Source of the DNA: Clostridia bacterium | Lineage (GTDB): Bacteria; Bacillota; Clostridia; Oscillospirales; Acutalibacteraceae | Length of the DNA: 32,920 bases | Assembly: GCA_017409475.1 (NCBI GenBank) | Contig: JAFQSP010000006.1 | Span: forward strand, 1 to 32,920 | Reading direction: 5' to 3' | Shown here: piece by piece, positions 1-8,085 of the stretch | Position numbering within the stretch: the first letter of the stretch is position 1 | Layout of the letters: every line of letters starts with the position of its first letter | Position numbers and translations under genes: made by a program | The notes under the pieces: model-generated | Seen by the model: the letters and a program-made list of their open reading frames with translations, nothing else | What the model was told of the DNA's origin: nothing | Database searches by the model: none

Positions 1-1
1 A

Positions 2-376
2 GTGTTTTCTTCAAATTATTTTTCAAGTTATAAAGGAACCTTTGTTTTAAAAACATCATTTGACGCATCTTTTTTTTATGGGTTTATTGGATTAAGCAAA
101 ACACAACAAACTGAAACCAACCTAAATCATGAGTATGGCCATGCTGTTCAAGCAGATAATGTGGGTATGTTCAAATATACTTTTAATGTTGCTATTCCAT
201 CTTTAACAGCTAATGTGTTGGACAGATATGAAAAGTTACCATATGATTATTATGGTTCTCCTTGGGAACTTGAAGCAGATATGCTCGGTGGGGTTAATAG
301 GACATCTGATAATACGCCTTGGCCGGAAGGAACATATAATTCATATTGGGATTTAATAGAAATGTTCTGGGAGTGA
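2..376 (+). CDS. C-terminal fragment of RHS-type protein, HEYGH metallopeptidase tip (5' partial)
   Basis: The reading frame is open to the left window edge, so this is probably the end of a longer protein; the GTG at position 2 need not be a real start. The visible 124 residues carry HEYGH at about residues 44-48, which fits the HExxH zinc-protease signature, and a downstream WELEAD motif near residue 88 whose Glu or Asp could be the third zinc ligand. From memory, a domain with HEYGH followed by PWE..AD..GGV is a common C-terminal module of clostridial RHS-repeat proteins, where it would be the variable toxin-like tip. A lipoprotein gene starts 18 bp downstream and an RHS core remnant follows, which supports this reading. 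Whether the domain is an active toxin protease or a processing peptidase cannot be seen here. Confidence 0.6.
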   Translation: MFSSNYFSSYKGTFVLKTSFDASFFYGFIGLSKTQQTETNLNHEYGHAVQADNVGMFKYTFNVAIPSLTANVLDRYEKLPYDYYGSPWELEADMLGGVNRTSDNTPWPEGTYNSYWDLIEMFWE

Positions 377-394
377 GATATAGGGAGAATTAAT

Positions 395-823
395 ATGAAA
401 AAAATTGCATTTGTACTGGAGATTATATTAATGTTATTTTGCTTTGTTTCGTGTAGGCATGCAAAGACATACAACTTGTTGAATCCAATTGATAAAATAG
501 ATAGCATTTCAATTGTTACAGTATCATTTAATGAAGACAGTGATATTGTGCAAACAGAAGTGAAAAAAATCGAAGATATACGATCTTTTTTAAATGAACT
601 TAGTAACATAGATTGCTATACTTTTTATGGAGATCCAAGAGGATTAACTAACGAGGGTGAAGAGGATACGGTTATTAAGATCTGTTATAAAAATGGTGAG
701 TATGAGATGATTAATTGGTCTGGACAAGCCAACTATACAATAAAGAGAGGGTTTCGTTTTTATGCAGGGTATAGTATCTTTGATGAGGACCAGTTTGAAT
801 TATTGTTAAGTAAATATTTATAA
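395..823 (+). CDS. Small lipoprotein, candidate immunity protein of the RHS tip
   Basis: This 142-residue protein begins with a basic and hydrophobic signal peptide ending in a lipobox (CFVSC, Cys at residue 20), so it should be a lipid-anchored exported protein. The rest is a short mixed alpha/beta-looking domain with no motif I can name. The ATG is preceded by an AGGGAG ribosome-binding site at about 381-386. The gene lies 18 bp behind the HEYGH fragment, the usual toxin-tip then immunity order of polymorphic toxin loci. If the upstream domain is a secreted protease, an outward-facing lipoprotein would be a sensible immunity protein. The immunity role is inferred only from position and localisation. 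Confidence 0.6.
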   Translation: MKKIAFVLEIILMLFCFVSCRHAKTYNLLNPIDKIDSISIVTVSFNEDSDIVQTEVKKIEDIRSFLNELSNIDCYTFYGDPRGLTNEGEEDTVIKICYKNGEYEMINWSGQANYTIKRGFRFYAGYSIFDEDQFELLLSKYL

Positions 824-1063
824 AGTGTAAATTGTAATATTGTCCTGCAAGGACAGCGTATTTCTAAAACGGTTGAAGACGTAACCACCGAGTTTTTCTA
901 TGCCGGCGATATTTTAGCAGGTCAAAAAACCGGCGACAATGTCCTAATGTGGATATACGATAACAACGGCGCATACATCGGCTTTACCTATAACGGCGTT
1001 GAATATTATTATGTATATAATTTGCAAGGTGACGTTGAAGCAATAATCGATGCATCAAGGTAA
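824..1063 (+). pseudogene. Headless RHS-repeat core fragment
   Basis: Translating the frame that continues directly after the stop of the lipoprotein gene gives about 79 codons to a TAA at 1061-1063, with no start codon or ribosome-binding site of its own. The peptide reads like the end of an RHS/YD-repeat core: GQRISKTVEDVTTEFFYAGD, then a YDNNGAYIGFTYNG stretch, then YYYVYNLQGDVEAIID. In intact RHS proteins this last motif comes just before the conserved junction and the toxin tip. Here it ends four codons later with no tip. It is best read as a leftover of a tandem or displaced RHS cassette after recombination. Confidence 0.75.
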
Positions 1064-1094
1064 GACAGTTTCATAAGCAAGCCAAAATAATGTC

Positions 1095-1133
1095 AAAACT
1101 GCTATTGATTAAATTTTAGTCAATAGCAGTTTT
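1095..1133 (+). terminator. Rho-independent terminator after the RHS debris
   Basis: A perfect 14-bp stem (AAAACTGCTATTGA at 1095-1108 with its complement at 1120-1133) closes an 11-nt loop and is followed by TTTTGTTTTA. It would end transcription from the RHS remnant locus. Confidence 0.8.
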
Positions 1134-1396
1134 TGTTTTATTTTACGTGGTTTACTTTGTTTGTATTTGTGAATAGAATATCTGCGCGCGTTACATGGCT
1201 GGCAGATCAATCATTAGCACACTTGTGCGCTGCCAGTATTGGTTAGTGCTATCCCCGAAAACAAACAACCATCTGTTGTACGGGTGGATATTTATTTTAT
1301 CTTCCATAAGTTATGCCAAAAATACTCTGTAAATCACAGTTCTTGCAATTTGGCGCGTCGTTGCAAAATTTTCACATTTTGCGTGCGAAAAAAATG
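1134..1396. other. Intergenic stretch with a small nested hairpin
   Basis: No convincing open reading frame was found here. A CTGGCAG/CTGCCAG stem lies at roughly 1199-1238 and encloses a smaller GCACA-CT-TGTGC hairpin. No named RNA class was recognised. The stretch ends at the promoter of the anchored surface-protein gene. Confidence 0.4.
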
Positions 1397-1425
1397 TTGA
1401 AAATAATGGGTATTATTGGTATAAT
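1397..1425 (+). promoter_or_regulatory. Sigma-A-type promoter of the SPKTG surface-protein gene
   Basis: TTGAAA at 1397-1402 and TATAAT at 1420-1425 are separated by 17 bp. The predicted leader of about 80 nt contains a small TCGGA-GTAG-TCCGA hairpin at 1461-1474, flanked by CAGG/CCTG, just ahead of the ribosome-binding site. Confidence 0.65.
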
Positions 1426-1509
1426 ATAACAGAATTAAAGTGACTTGTCGCACAGGGCGTTCGGAGTAGTCCGATTATACCTGGTTGCTGTTGTCAAGGA
1501 GGAATTGCT

Positions 1510-2784
1510 GTGAAAAAATGTTTACATTTATTTTTTGTTTTGGCAGTTATCTGTTGCATGATTGCTGTCAGCGTACCGACGGTCTGCGCCGAGGAGGATG
1601 ATTATTACTATTATAAGGTTAAAATTACTACAAAGATTGATGGAGACGAGCTTTTAGAAGATACTAATATCTATTACTCTCTTCATGGTGTCGATGCCAG
1701 TTATGAAAATTTTGTTATGTCCGCTTATAGCGTGGATGGAATACGCAATAACCATCGAAATATATGTCTTCAGCCGGGTGTCAGTGAACAAACCAACGAA
1801 TTGGTTTTTCGTAGCGAGCAGTCGATAATTGGTATCAGATTACTTCAAGAATATTGTGATTTACCGGGCTTGACCTTTGATACAAAACAATATTACCTCG
1901 ACATTTCCGCTCAGGAGCAACATACCGGAATAGAAAACTGTCTGGAAGCTACTCAGATGTGCATGATTGAAGGGTTTGCCGATGGCGGAGCTATGATATT
2001 GTCGGAGCTGAGAAATACCTCATTTACATTAAATTATAAGCAACCTCCGATGTTTTCAGGAGTTGAGGATTACGGCCAATATTTCACCACGCAGAAGGTA
2101 GTGGTAAAGGGTAAGAACATGCAATCTATAACGCTCAATGGTGAAGAGGTCGAGATTCAGGGCGAAGAGACGGTCGTCAGCCTGCCCGCAGATAAGAATA
2201 CAACCTACACCATTACCGCAACAAACGATGCAGCTACCTGTGAACTGACTGTATTTATGTATGAGTTGGAAGAGCTTATGACATATGTGTCAGATATAAA
2301 TGAAAAGAACGTTAAATCCGAGCATATGGAGGATATCCTGATGACGCTTGACTACGTCGATGCGGTCATAGAGCAGGGAACAAACGCTACTGCTAAAGAA
2401 AAAGCCCGTCTTAACGAAATGAAAAAGGAGCTGGAAGGTCTTCTTTCCCGCATCGACGAGGTTAATGCGAGTTTGGATAGCGAAAGCATTAAGCAAACGA
2501 AAGACATTACAGCGGATAATGTAAAGCCTGAAGATAAAAAAGCGCTCGATAAAGCGGCGTCTGACATTAAAAAGATGCTAAAAGAATATGACGGAAATTA
2601 CACCGATGACCAAAAAAAGACGCTTAATGATGACTTGACCCGAATTAAAGATGCGCTCAAGGTCATTTCAAAGCAGTATTCGGGTTCACCAAAAACGGGG
2701 GATAACAGCAACATCTCTCTGCTACTTGCGTTGTTTATGTTGAATGGGGTCGCTTTGGTTGCGCTTAAACGTAAAATTGCATAA
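1510..2784 (+). CDS. Secreted surface protein with SPKTG sortase sorting signal
   Basis: The GTG start is supported by AGGAGG about 8 bases upstream. The 424-residue product has an N-terminal signal peptide (about residues 1-28, cleavage near VCA). A beta-rich, unassigned middle (about 30-190) is followed by an Ig-like or bacterial-repeat-like stretch (about 195-255, with VVVKGKNMQSITLNGEEVEI) and a charged, helical, probably coiled-coil segment (about 258-390). The C-terminus has SPKTGD, a hydrophobic helix and a KRK tail, a cell-wall sorting signal. The leading Ser instead of Leu resembles the (S/P)PxTG motif used by clostridial SrtB enzymes. The gene has its own promoter and a strong terminator. 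It is a wall-anchored protein of unknown ligand; a binding role is only a guess. Confidence 0.8.
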   Translation: MKKCLHLFFVLAVICCMIAVSVPTVCAEEDDYYYYKVKITTKIDGDELLEDTNIYYSLHGVDASYENFVMSAYSVDGIRNNHRNICLQPGVSEQTNELVFRSEQSIIGIRLLQEYCDLPGLTFDTKQYYLDISAQEQHTGIENCLEATQMCMIEGFADGGAMILSELRNTSFTLNYKQPPMFSGVEDYGQYFTTQKVVVKGKNMQSITLNGEEVEIQGEETVVSLPADKNTTYTITATNDAATCELTVFMYELEELMTYVSDINEKNVKSEHMEDILMTLDYVDAVIEQGTNATAKEKARLNEMKKELEGLLSRIDEVNASLDSESIKQTKDITADNVKPEDKKALDKAASDIKKMLKEYDGNYTDDQKKTLNDDLTRIKDALKVISKQYSGSPKTGDNSNISLLLALFMLNGVALVALKRKIA

Positions 2785-2789
2785 AAAAT

Positions 2790-2821
2790 CGGCGGATAAG
2801 GAGCTTGTTCCTTATCCGCCG
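2790..2821. terminator. Bidirectional terminator between surface-protein gene and AraC gene
   Basis: A 13-bp perfect stem (CGGCGGATAAGGA at 2790-2802, complement at 2809-2821) has a 6-nt loop, with A-rich sequence to the left and TTCACTTTTTATTT to the right. It can serve both convergent genes. Confidence 0.85.
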
Positions 2822-2829
2822 TTCACTTT

Positions 2830-3720
2830 TTATTTATCAAAATATTGCTGTTTAAATTGGTTAGGTGTTATTCCTTTTACAGCCTTAAAGGTATGTATAA
2901 AATGACTTGAGGATGAGAAACCGAGACTTAGCGCAACATCGGTAACGCTGATGTTGCTTGATACAAGTAATCGCTGGGCTTCGTTAATACGAACGTGGTT
3001 AACGTATTGGTTAAAGCTCATTCCCATCAATTTTTTAAATGAACGAGAGAAATAGCTGTAGCTTATATTACATTCTCTTGCTAAATCGGCCTCGCTTACG
3101 TTGGTGCAATTATTCAGTATGTAATTCTGAGCATAGTTGATTGCATATGTAAGGTCGGATGAAACATTATTCGCATGGTTGGGCGATTGCTTTTCCCAAG
3201 CTCGAATGATAGCGACAAAAATAGCTGTAATACGGTTTCTCATTTGGAACATAAAACCGAGCGGTTTCTTTTCCCATTCGTTAACCAAACTTTCGATATC
3301 GGAACGGAGACTTCCGTGCGGCATAAGCTCGTTAAGCTCGGCGTTTTTAAAAATGCGTTGTCTGTTTCCCGGCGAAATGCAGAAGGGAATGATACATTTT
3401 AGCTCTTCAATCGATTGCTTTGAGGTGTAAAGAATAGAGGGCTCGAAACGCACTGCGAAATAGTAGCAAATACCTGCATTATGCTCAATTTTGTGGTATT
3501 CGTTAGAATGAATTATAACGAAGGTGTTGGGGCCAATTGTATGTTTCTGATTATTGATCCATAAATCCATTACACCCGTAACAACGTAAATAAATTCTAT
3601 TTGACTATGAAAATGCAGGGCGCAGCCGAGAGGATCGTCTGCAGTAAGCCATTGCCAAAATGCAGCAAAAGGGTATTCTTGATTTTTTGGATCCTTGAGT
3701 TCATCAAATGCATATTTCAT
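2830..3720 (-). CDS. AraC-family transcriptional regulator with cupin sensor domain
   Basis: The 296-residue product has an N-terminal cupin-like sensor (about residues 25-110, with the CALHFHSQIEFIYVV and NTFVIIHSNEYHKIEH motifs). It ends in a double helix-turn-helix AraC DNA-binding domain (about 195-292, including SYSYFSRSFKKLMGMSFNQY and the second recognition region ending GITPNQFKQQY). Regulators of this type usually sense a small ligand, often a sugar, and control nearby carbohydrate genes. I chose the ATG at 3720 (MKYAFDEL) because AGGTGA sits a proper distance upstream; the reading frame also allows a start 16 codons earlier without a clear site. The gene is divergent from a sugar-phosphate kinase across a 408-bp AT-rich gap, so that kinase is a plausible but unproven target. 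Confidence 0.9.
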   Translation of the reverse strand: MKYAFDELKDPKNQEYPFAAFWQWLTADDPLGCALHFHSQIEFIYVVTGVMDLWINNQKHTIGPNTFVIIHSNEYHKIEHNAGICYYFAVRFEPSILYTSKQSIEELKCIIPFCISPGNRQRIFKNAELNELMPHGSLRSDIESLVNEWEKKPLGFMFQMRNRITAIFVAIIRAWEKQSPNHANNVSSDLTYAINYAQNYILNNCTNVSEADLARECNISYSYFSRSFKKLMGMSFNQYVNHVRINEAQRLLVSSNISVTDVALSLGFSSSSHFIHTFKAVKGITPNQFKQQYFDK

Positions 3721-4056
3721 AATTATCACCTGATTAAGTAATGTTCTGTTAAGTATATTATAGTACAAAAAAATAGTATTTTAAATCAAAAATTTAATTT
3801 TTTTTGATTTTTTGGTGCAATATATAAAAAAATCTGCCTTATATTGTAAAAAAACAACAAAATTAGTGCAAAAAAATGTTAGTATCGAATTGAAAATATT
3901 AAAAAATGTATTTTTTTGTTGTAAAAAGTGAAAATGACATGCTGTTTTTAAAACATTTTTACAAAGGAATCATAAAATTTTGTTCCTGATTTTTTGAATA
4001 TAATAAAAAATCAAGTAAAATAAATGAACAGGTTATTTTGCGCGTCATCGTTTTAC
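3721..4056. other. AT-rich divergent intergenic region between AraC gene and kinase gene
   Basis: The region is very A+T rich, with no supported gene. On the minus strand a TATAAT (plus-strand positions 3757-3762) is a candidate -10 for the AraC gene, with only a poor -35. A 10-bp inverted repeat, AAATCAAAAA at 3783-3792 with its complement at 3801-3810, sits close upstream of that promoter and could be an operator. Given the base composition it could also arise by chance. Confidence 0.35.
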
Positions 4057-4085
4057 TTGAATGAATGCGATTTTTTTGATATAAT
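4057..4085 (+). promoter_or_regulatory. Promoter of the 1-phosphofructokinase-like gene
   Basis: TTGAAT at 4057-4062 and TATAAT at 4080-4085 are separated by 17 bp. A second TATAAT lies at 4090-4095, ten bases further on. A GGAGG ribosome-binding site precedes the ATG at 4129. Confidence 0.65.
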
Positions 4086-4128
4086 GCGATATAATATTTA
4101 CGCTATGTTTCTTTTTGGAGGATAAAAA

Positions 4129-5040
4129 ATGATTTATACGCTTACATTTAATCCTGCGCTCGATTATGTAATAAGAGCCGACCGCTTTTGCATCGGAAAG
4201 GAACACCGAACCGATAACGGCAGCTTTTTTTGCGGTGGAAAGGGGATAAATGTTTCTACCGTTTTAAACGAGCTTTCGGTAAAATCGGTTGCATTGGGTT
4301 TTGTTGCCGGTTTTACCGGAAAGGAAATCGAAAAGCGTCTTAATGATAGCGGAATCGAAACCGATTTTATTACCCTCAAAAGCGGTTTTTCACGCATAAA
4401 TGTGAAGTTGCGGTCCGATTCTGAAACCGATATAAATACGGCAGGACCCGAAATTTCCGCCAATGATTTGAATGCCCTTTACGAAAAAATTGAGGGGATA
4501 AATGACGGCGATATTCTTGTCGTTTCGGGTAGCGTGCCCGCAAGCTTGCCAAAGACGGTGTACGAGGACATTCTGCTGAAATTGAAGGACAGGGAGGTTC
4601 GTTTTGTCGTCGATGCGGCAGGTGATTTTTTGATGAATGCGCTTTGTTGCCGCCCATTTCTCATAAAGCCTAATAATGACGAGCTTGCCGATATTTTCGG
4701 GTATGATATTGATACCGTCGAAAAGGCGACCGAATGCGCCCGTGATTTACAGCAAAAAGGTGCCGCAAACGTACTTGTTTCTATGGGCGAAAAGGGTAGC
4801 TTATTACTCGACCAAAACGGCGAAACCCATTTTATGCGCTCGTATGGCGGTCATGCCGTAAATACTGTTGGCGCAGGTGATTCGATGGTTGCGGGATTTG
4901 TTGCAGGGTATATTAAAACAGGCGATTTCTCCTATGCGTTAAGGCTTGGTACAGCGGCCGGAAGCGCAACTGCGCTTTCTCTCGGTCTCGCCGATAGAAA
5001 AAAGATTGACGAAATGCTGGAAATTATTGAAAAAGAGTAA
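4129..5040 (+). CDS. fruK: PfkB-family sugar-phosphate kinase, probable 1-phosphofructokinase
   Basis: The 303-residue length and the motifs fit the 1-phosphofructokinase/tagatose-6-phosphate kinase branch of the PfkB family. These include the N-terminal TLTFNPALDYV, GGKGINVS at about 36-43, the PxNDE loop near 181-185, and the C-terminal NTVGAGDSMVAGF whose Asp251 is the expected catalytic base. The enzyme would phosphorylate fructose 1-phosphate to the 1,6-bisphosphate in the cytoplasm. No fructose PTS gene or DeoR repressor flanks it, unlike typical fru operons. Tagatose-6-phosphate or another hexose phosphate as substrate is therefore not excluded. The gene is monocistronic, with its own promoter and terminator, and is divergent from an AraC regulator. 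Confidence 0.85.
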   Translation: MIYTLTFNPALDYVIRADRFCIGKEHRTDNGSFFCGGKGINVSTVLNELSVKSVALGFVAGFTGKEIEKRLNDSGIETDFITLKSGFSRINVKLRSDSETDINTAGPEISANDLNALYEKIEGINDGDILVVSGSVPASLPKTVYEDILLKLKDREVRFVVDAAGDFLMNALCCRPFLIKPNNDELADIFGYDIDTVEKATECARDLQQKGAANVLVSMGEKGSLLLDQNGETHFMRSYGGHAVNTVGAGDSMVAGFVAGYIKTGDFSYALRLGTAAGSATALSLGLADRKKIDEMLEIIEKE

Positions 5041-5051
5041 TCGCATATGAA

Positions 5052-5082
5052 AAAAACCGACCGATATTTTCGGTCGGTTTTT
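5052..5082. terminator. Bidirectional terminator between kinase and amidohydrolase genes
   Basis: A 13-bp stem (AAAAACCGACCGA at 5052-5064 with its complement at 5070-5082) has a 5-nt loop and has A- and T-runs at the outer ends, so it can stop transcription from both convergent genes. Confidence 0.85.
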
Positions 5083-5093
5083 AGTTATCTATA

Positions 5094-5897
5094 TTATTTC
5101 AAGAATAATTTTTTTGCGTTTTCGCTGAGGATTTTTCGCTTTTCATCATCGGTGAGACCGAGCGACATAAAGGTTTTTATCTCCTCCATCGGCGACCACA
5201 TGGGGTAATCGGTGCCGTAAAGCACCTTGTCAGCTCCATATTTTCTGATGATGTCTAACGCCGTTTGCTTGTCGATAAAGGGAAACGACGATGAGCAATC
5301 GACGTATAAATTATCAAGTCCTGCTAATTTTTCGCTTGCCTCGTTCCATATCGAATATCCGCCGAGATGTGCTCCGATAACAGTCAACCCCGTAAAAATA
5401 TTGAGCACGGGAACAAGTCGGTTTGGATTCGAGTTATCATATCGGTTGTCACCCGTGTGCATCAGGATGGGTAACCCTTCTTGCTCACAAAGCTCGTAAA
5501 TTTTAAGACAGCGGTAATCGTCAATCTTAAAATTCTGAATATCGGGGTGGAGCTTTACCCCTTTTAATCCAAGCGAAATGAGGTGTCGCACGTCCTCTTT
5601 TATATTATCGCTGTCGGGGTAAAGGGTACCGAGCCCGACAAAAAGGCCATCACCTTTATCTACTTCGTTTGCGATAAATTCGTTGATACTGCCGACCTGC
5701 TTTGCGGTAGTTGCTACCGATTGTACGATGTAAAGGTCGGTTCCGCTGATTTCTTTCAGCTCGCGAAGCTGGTCGGTTATGCCGTTTCCGAACGAAACGG
5801 TACCGTAAAAATTGTCGGTTCCGGCAACGGCACGGGAGGCAATTTTTTCGGGATAGATATGACAATGTGAGTCGATAACGTAAAAGCCGTCAACCAT
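5094..5897 (-). CDS. Amidohydrolase-2 family metal-dependent hydrolase
   Basis: The 267-residue protein has the signature of the TIM-barrel amidohydrolase-2 (ACMSD-like) family. The N-terminal metal motif is HCH at residues 11-13 within DSHCHIYPE. Further candidate ligands are His147 (LMHTGD), His177 (GAHLGG) and Asp230 (YGTDYPMW). KLHP at 115-118 fits the barrel strand before the active site. Family members are zinc hydrolases or decarboxylases acting on varied small molecules, and the actual substrate cannot be told from sequence. The ATG is preceded by GGAGAG. The gene is a single transcription unit between a convergent kinase and the divergent proline operon, and neither neighbour suggests a pathway link. 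Confidence 0.85.
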   Translation of the reverse strand: MVDGFYVIDSHCHIYPEKIASRAVAGTDNFYGTVSFGNGITDQLRELKEISGTDLYIVQSVATTAKQVGSINEFIANEVDKGDGLFVGLGTLYPDSDNIKEDVRHLISLGLKGVKLHPDIQNFKIDDYRCLKIYELCEQEGLPILMHTGDNRYDNSNPNRLVPVLNIFTGLTVIGAHLGGYSIWNEASEKLAGLDNLYVDCSSSFPFIDKQTALDIIRKYGADKVLYGTDYPMWSPMEEIKTFMSLGLTDDEKRKILSENAKKLFLK

Positions 5898-5979
5898 TTT
5901 TTATACTTCTCTCCGTTAAATTTGATAAATACATTATAACCCATTTTTCAATTACTGCAAGAAAAAATTGCACTTAATA

Positions 5980-6008
5980 TTGCAAAAATCATAACAGTTT
6001 TGTATAAT
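5980..6008 (+). promoter_or_regulatory. Promoter of the proBAC operon
   Basis: TTGCAA at 5980-5985 and TATAAT at 6003-6008 are 17 bp apart, with a TG dinucleotide directly before the -10. The start codon of proB is 34 bases further on, with GAGGGA as the ribosome-binding site. Confidence 0.7.
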
Positions 6009-6041
6009 CAAGTAAATATAGATATATTAAGAGGGATTATT

Positions 6042-6818
6042 ATGCGAATTGTAATAAAGGTAGGCACCTCTACCTTAACTCATCAAAATGGTCATATCAA
6101 TCTTCGCAGGGTAGAAAAGCTTTGTCGAGTTATCAGCGATTTGAAGAATGAGGGATACGAGATTATCCTTGTTTCGTCGGGTGCAATCGGAATGGGCGTA
6201 GGTAAGCTTTCGCTGAACGAAAAGCCGACCGACATTCCCACAAAGCAGGCGGCAGCCGCCGTTGGTCAATGCGAGCTGATGTATATTTATGACAAGCAAT
6301 TTGCCGAATATAATCATACCATAGCCCAGCTTCTTATCACCCGTTTCGATATTGAAAACGAGGTTAATCATACTAATTTTAAAAACACCGTTTCCCGTTT
6401 GTTAGAGTTTGGTGCGTTGCCGATTATTAACGAAAACGATACCGTTTCTACCGAAGAAATTGTTATTGGCGATAATGATACCCTCGGCGCAGTTGTTGCA
6501 ACCAGCATATCGGCCGATTTGCTTGTAATTTTGTCCGATATCGACGGACTTTATACCACCGATCCGCATACCGACCCGAATGCCGAGCTTATCAGCGTAG
6601 TTGACGAGATTACTCCCGAAATTTACGCTCTCGCAAAGGGAAGGGGCACAAAGCTTGCAACCGGCGGAATGAGAACAAAGCTCAACGCAGCTACCATTGC
6701 CGCTGAGGATGGTATTTCGACCATTATCGCAAACGGAAGCAATCCCGAAATTCTCTATGATATCGCGGCCGGAAAGGCCGTTGGAACAATATTTAAGGGT
6801 AAGGTGAAGGGTGAATGA
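6042..6818 (+). CDS. proB: Glutamate 5-kinase
   Basis: This enzyme catalyses the first committed step of proline synthesis, ATP-dependent phosphorylation of glutamate to glutamyl 5-phosphate. The product has the amino-acid-kinase fold: IKVGTSTLTH at the N-terminus, VSSGAIGMG, INENDTV, GDNDTLGAVVA, the nucleotide-site LSDIDGLYTTDP, and GTKLATGGMRTKL. The start at 6042 is chosen because GAGGGA lies six bases upstream and the conserved domain begins there; an earlier ATG at 6000 lies within the promoter. At 258 residues it lacks the C-terminal PUA domain of the E. coli enzyme, as many Firmicute ProB proteins do. It overlaps proA by four bases (ATGA), so the two are translationally coupled. Regulation is probably by proline feedback, as known for the family. 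Confidence 0.96.
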   Translation: MRIVIKVGTSTLTHQNGHINLRRVEKLCRVISDLKNEGYEIILVSSGAIGMGVGKLSLNEKPTDIPTKQAAAAVGQCELMYIYDKQFAEYNHTIAQLLITRFDIENEVNHTNFKNTVSRLLEFGALPIINENDTVSTEEIVIGDNDTLGAVVATSISADLLVILSDIDGLYTTDPHTDPNAELISVVDEITPEIYALAKGRGTKLATGGMRTKLNAATIAAEDGISTIIANGSNPEILYDIAAGKAVGTIFKGKVKGE

Positions 6819-8074
6819 TTACCACCGCTGAAATACTGAAAAATGCAAGGGCGGCAAAGCCTTATATCGCCACCCTTTCAACAGAAAAAAAGAATAGCGC
6901 AATAATGACAATGGCCGATTGCCTCGTCGAAGCAACCAACGAAATTCTTGACGCAAACCGACTTGACATCGAGGCGGCAAGGGGGACAGTGTCGGACGTT
7001 ATGATTGACCGATTGGCGCTTAGCGAGGATAGAATAAAGGGAATGGCCGACGGAATGAAGCAGGTAGCGTCGCTACCCGACCCGGTTGGTCGCGTCCTCG
7101 CGTCTCATACCCGATTCGACGGACTTCTTATTGAAAAAACGGCTGTGCCTATGGGCGTTGTCGCAATTATTTACGAAAGTCGCCCGAATGTTACCTCTGA
7201 TGCCGCCGTTTTAGCCTTTAAGAGCGGCAATGTTTGCGTTTTACGCGGTGGAAAGGAAGCGTTCAGAACCTCCTTTGCCGTTGTGACTGCTCTTCGAAAA
7301 GGGCTCGAAAAGGAAGGTTTGCCGAAGGAGCTTATCAGCATTGTCGAGGATACTACTCGTGCAAGCGCAAACGAGCTTATGACGGCGGTCGGCTTTGTTG
7401 ACCTGCTTATTCCTCGCGGTGGAAAGGGGCTCATCACAGCCTGCACCGAAAATGCAAAGGTCCCTTGTATCGAAACGGGTACAGGAATTTGCACTATATA
7501 TGTTGACAAGGACGCCGATTTAGAAAAGGCGGTTAATATTATCGAAAATGCAAAAACAAGTCGTCCGTCGGTTTGTAACGCATGCGAAACCTGCCTCGTC
7601 GATAGGGAGGTAGCGGCTGAATTTTTACCGATGCTTTATGACCGACTTTGCGTTTCTCGTGGCGAAAAGGGGGTTGCACCTGTTGAACTTCGACTTTGCG
7701 CCGAAGCTGGTGAAATTATCGAGGGTGTTGCCGCCGCTGATGCCGATTTTGATACCGAATTCCTTGATTATATCCTTGCCGTAAAGGTGGTCGACGGGGT
7801 GAAAGAGGCGGTTTCGCACATCGCCGCCCATTCAACAGGACATAGCGAATCGATTATCACCGAGAATAGTTCTGCCGCAAGCTATTTTACAGCGGCGGTT
7901 GACAGCGCGGCTGTATACGTCAATGCATCTACTCGTTTTACCGACGGTGGCGAATTTGGGCTCGGTTGCGAGATGGGAATTTCAACCCAAAAGCTGCACG
8001 CAAGAGGTCCGATGGGACTTGACGAGCTTACAACCTATAAGTATATCGTTCGTGGTAACGGCCAGATTAGATAG
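6815..8074 (+). CDS. proA: Glutamate-5-semialdehyde dehydrogenase (gamma-glutamyl phosphate reductase)
   Basis: This is the second enzyme of proline synthesis, an NADPH-dependent reductase converting glutamyl 5-phosphate to glutamate 5-semialdehyde. The 419-residue length is typical. The aldehyde-dehydrogenase-type catalytic Cys is Cys254 in RPSVCNACET, and the nucleotide-binding part has YESRPNVTSDAA and FKSGNVCVLRGGKEA. The late motif VNASTRFTDGGEFGLG, characteristic of ProA, is present. The start overlaps the proB stop by ATGA; ProB and ProA act as a complex that channels the labile acyl phosphate, which fits the coupling. proC follows after 11 bases. Confidence 0.97.
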   Translation: MITTAEILKNARAAKPYIATLSTEKKNSAIMTMADCLVEATNEILDANRLDIEAARGTVSDVMIDRLALSEDRIKGMADGMKQVASLPDPVGRVLASHTRFDGLLIEKTAVPMGVVAIIYESRPNVTSDAAVLAFKSGNVCVLRGGKEAFRTSFAVVTALRKGLEKEGLPKELISIVEDTTRASANELMTAVGFVDLLIPRGGKGLITACTENAKVPCIETGTGICTIYVDKDADLEKAVNIIENAKTSRPSVCNACETCLVDREVAAEFLPMLYDRLCVSRGEKGVAPVELRLCAEAGEIIEGVAAADADFDTEFLDYILAVKVVDGVKEAVSHIAAHSTGHSESIITENSSAASYFTAAVDSAAVYVNASTRFTDGGEFGLGCEMGISTQKLHARGPMGLDELTTYKYIVRGNGQIR

Positions 8075-8085
8075 GAGAAAAAATT

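Noticed and set aside
1199-1238. Riboswitch upstream of the SPKTG surface protein
   Set aside because: The hairpin lies upstream of the predicted promoter at 1397-1425, so it would not be in that gene's transcript, and it matches no class I know.
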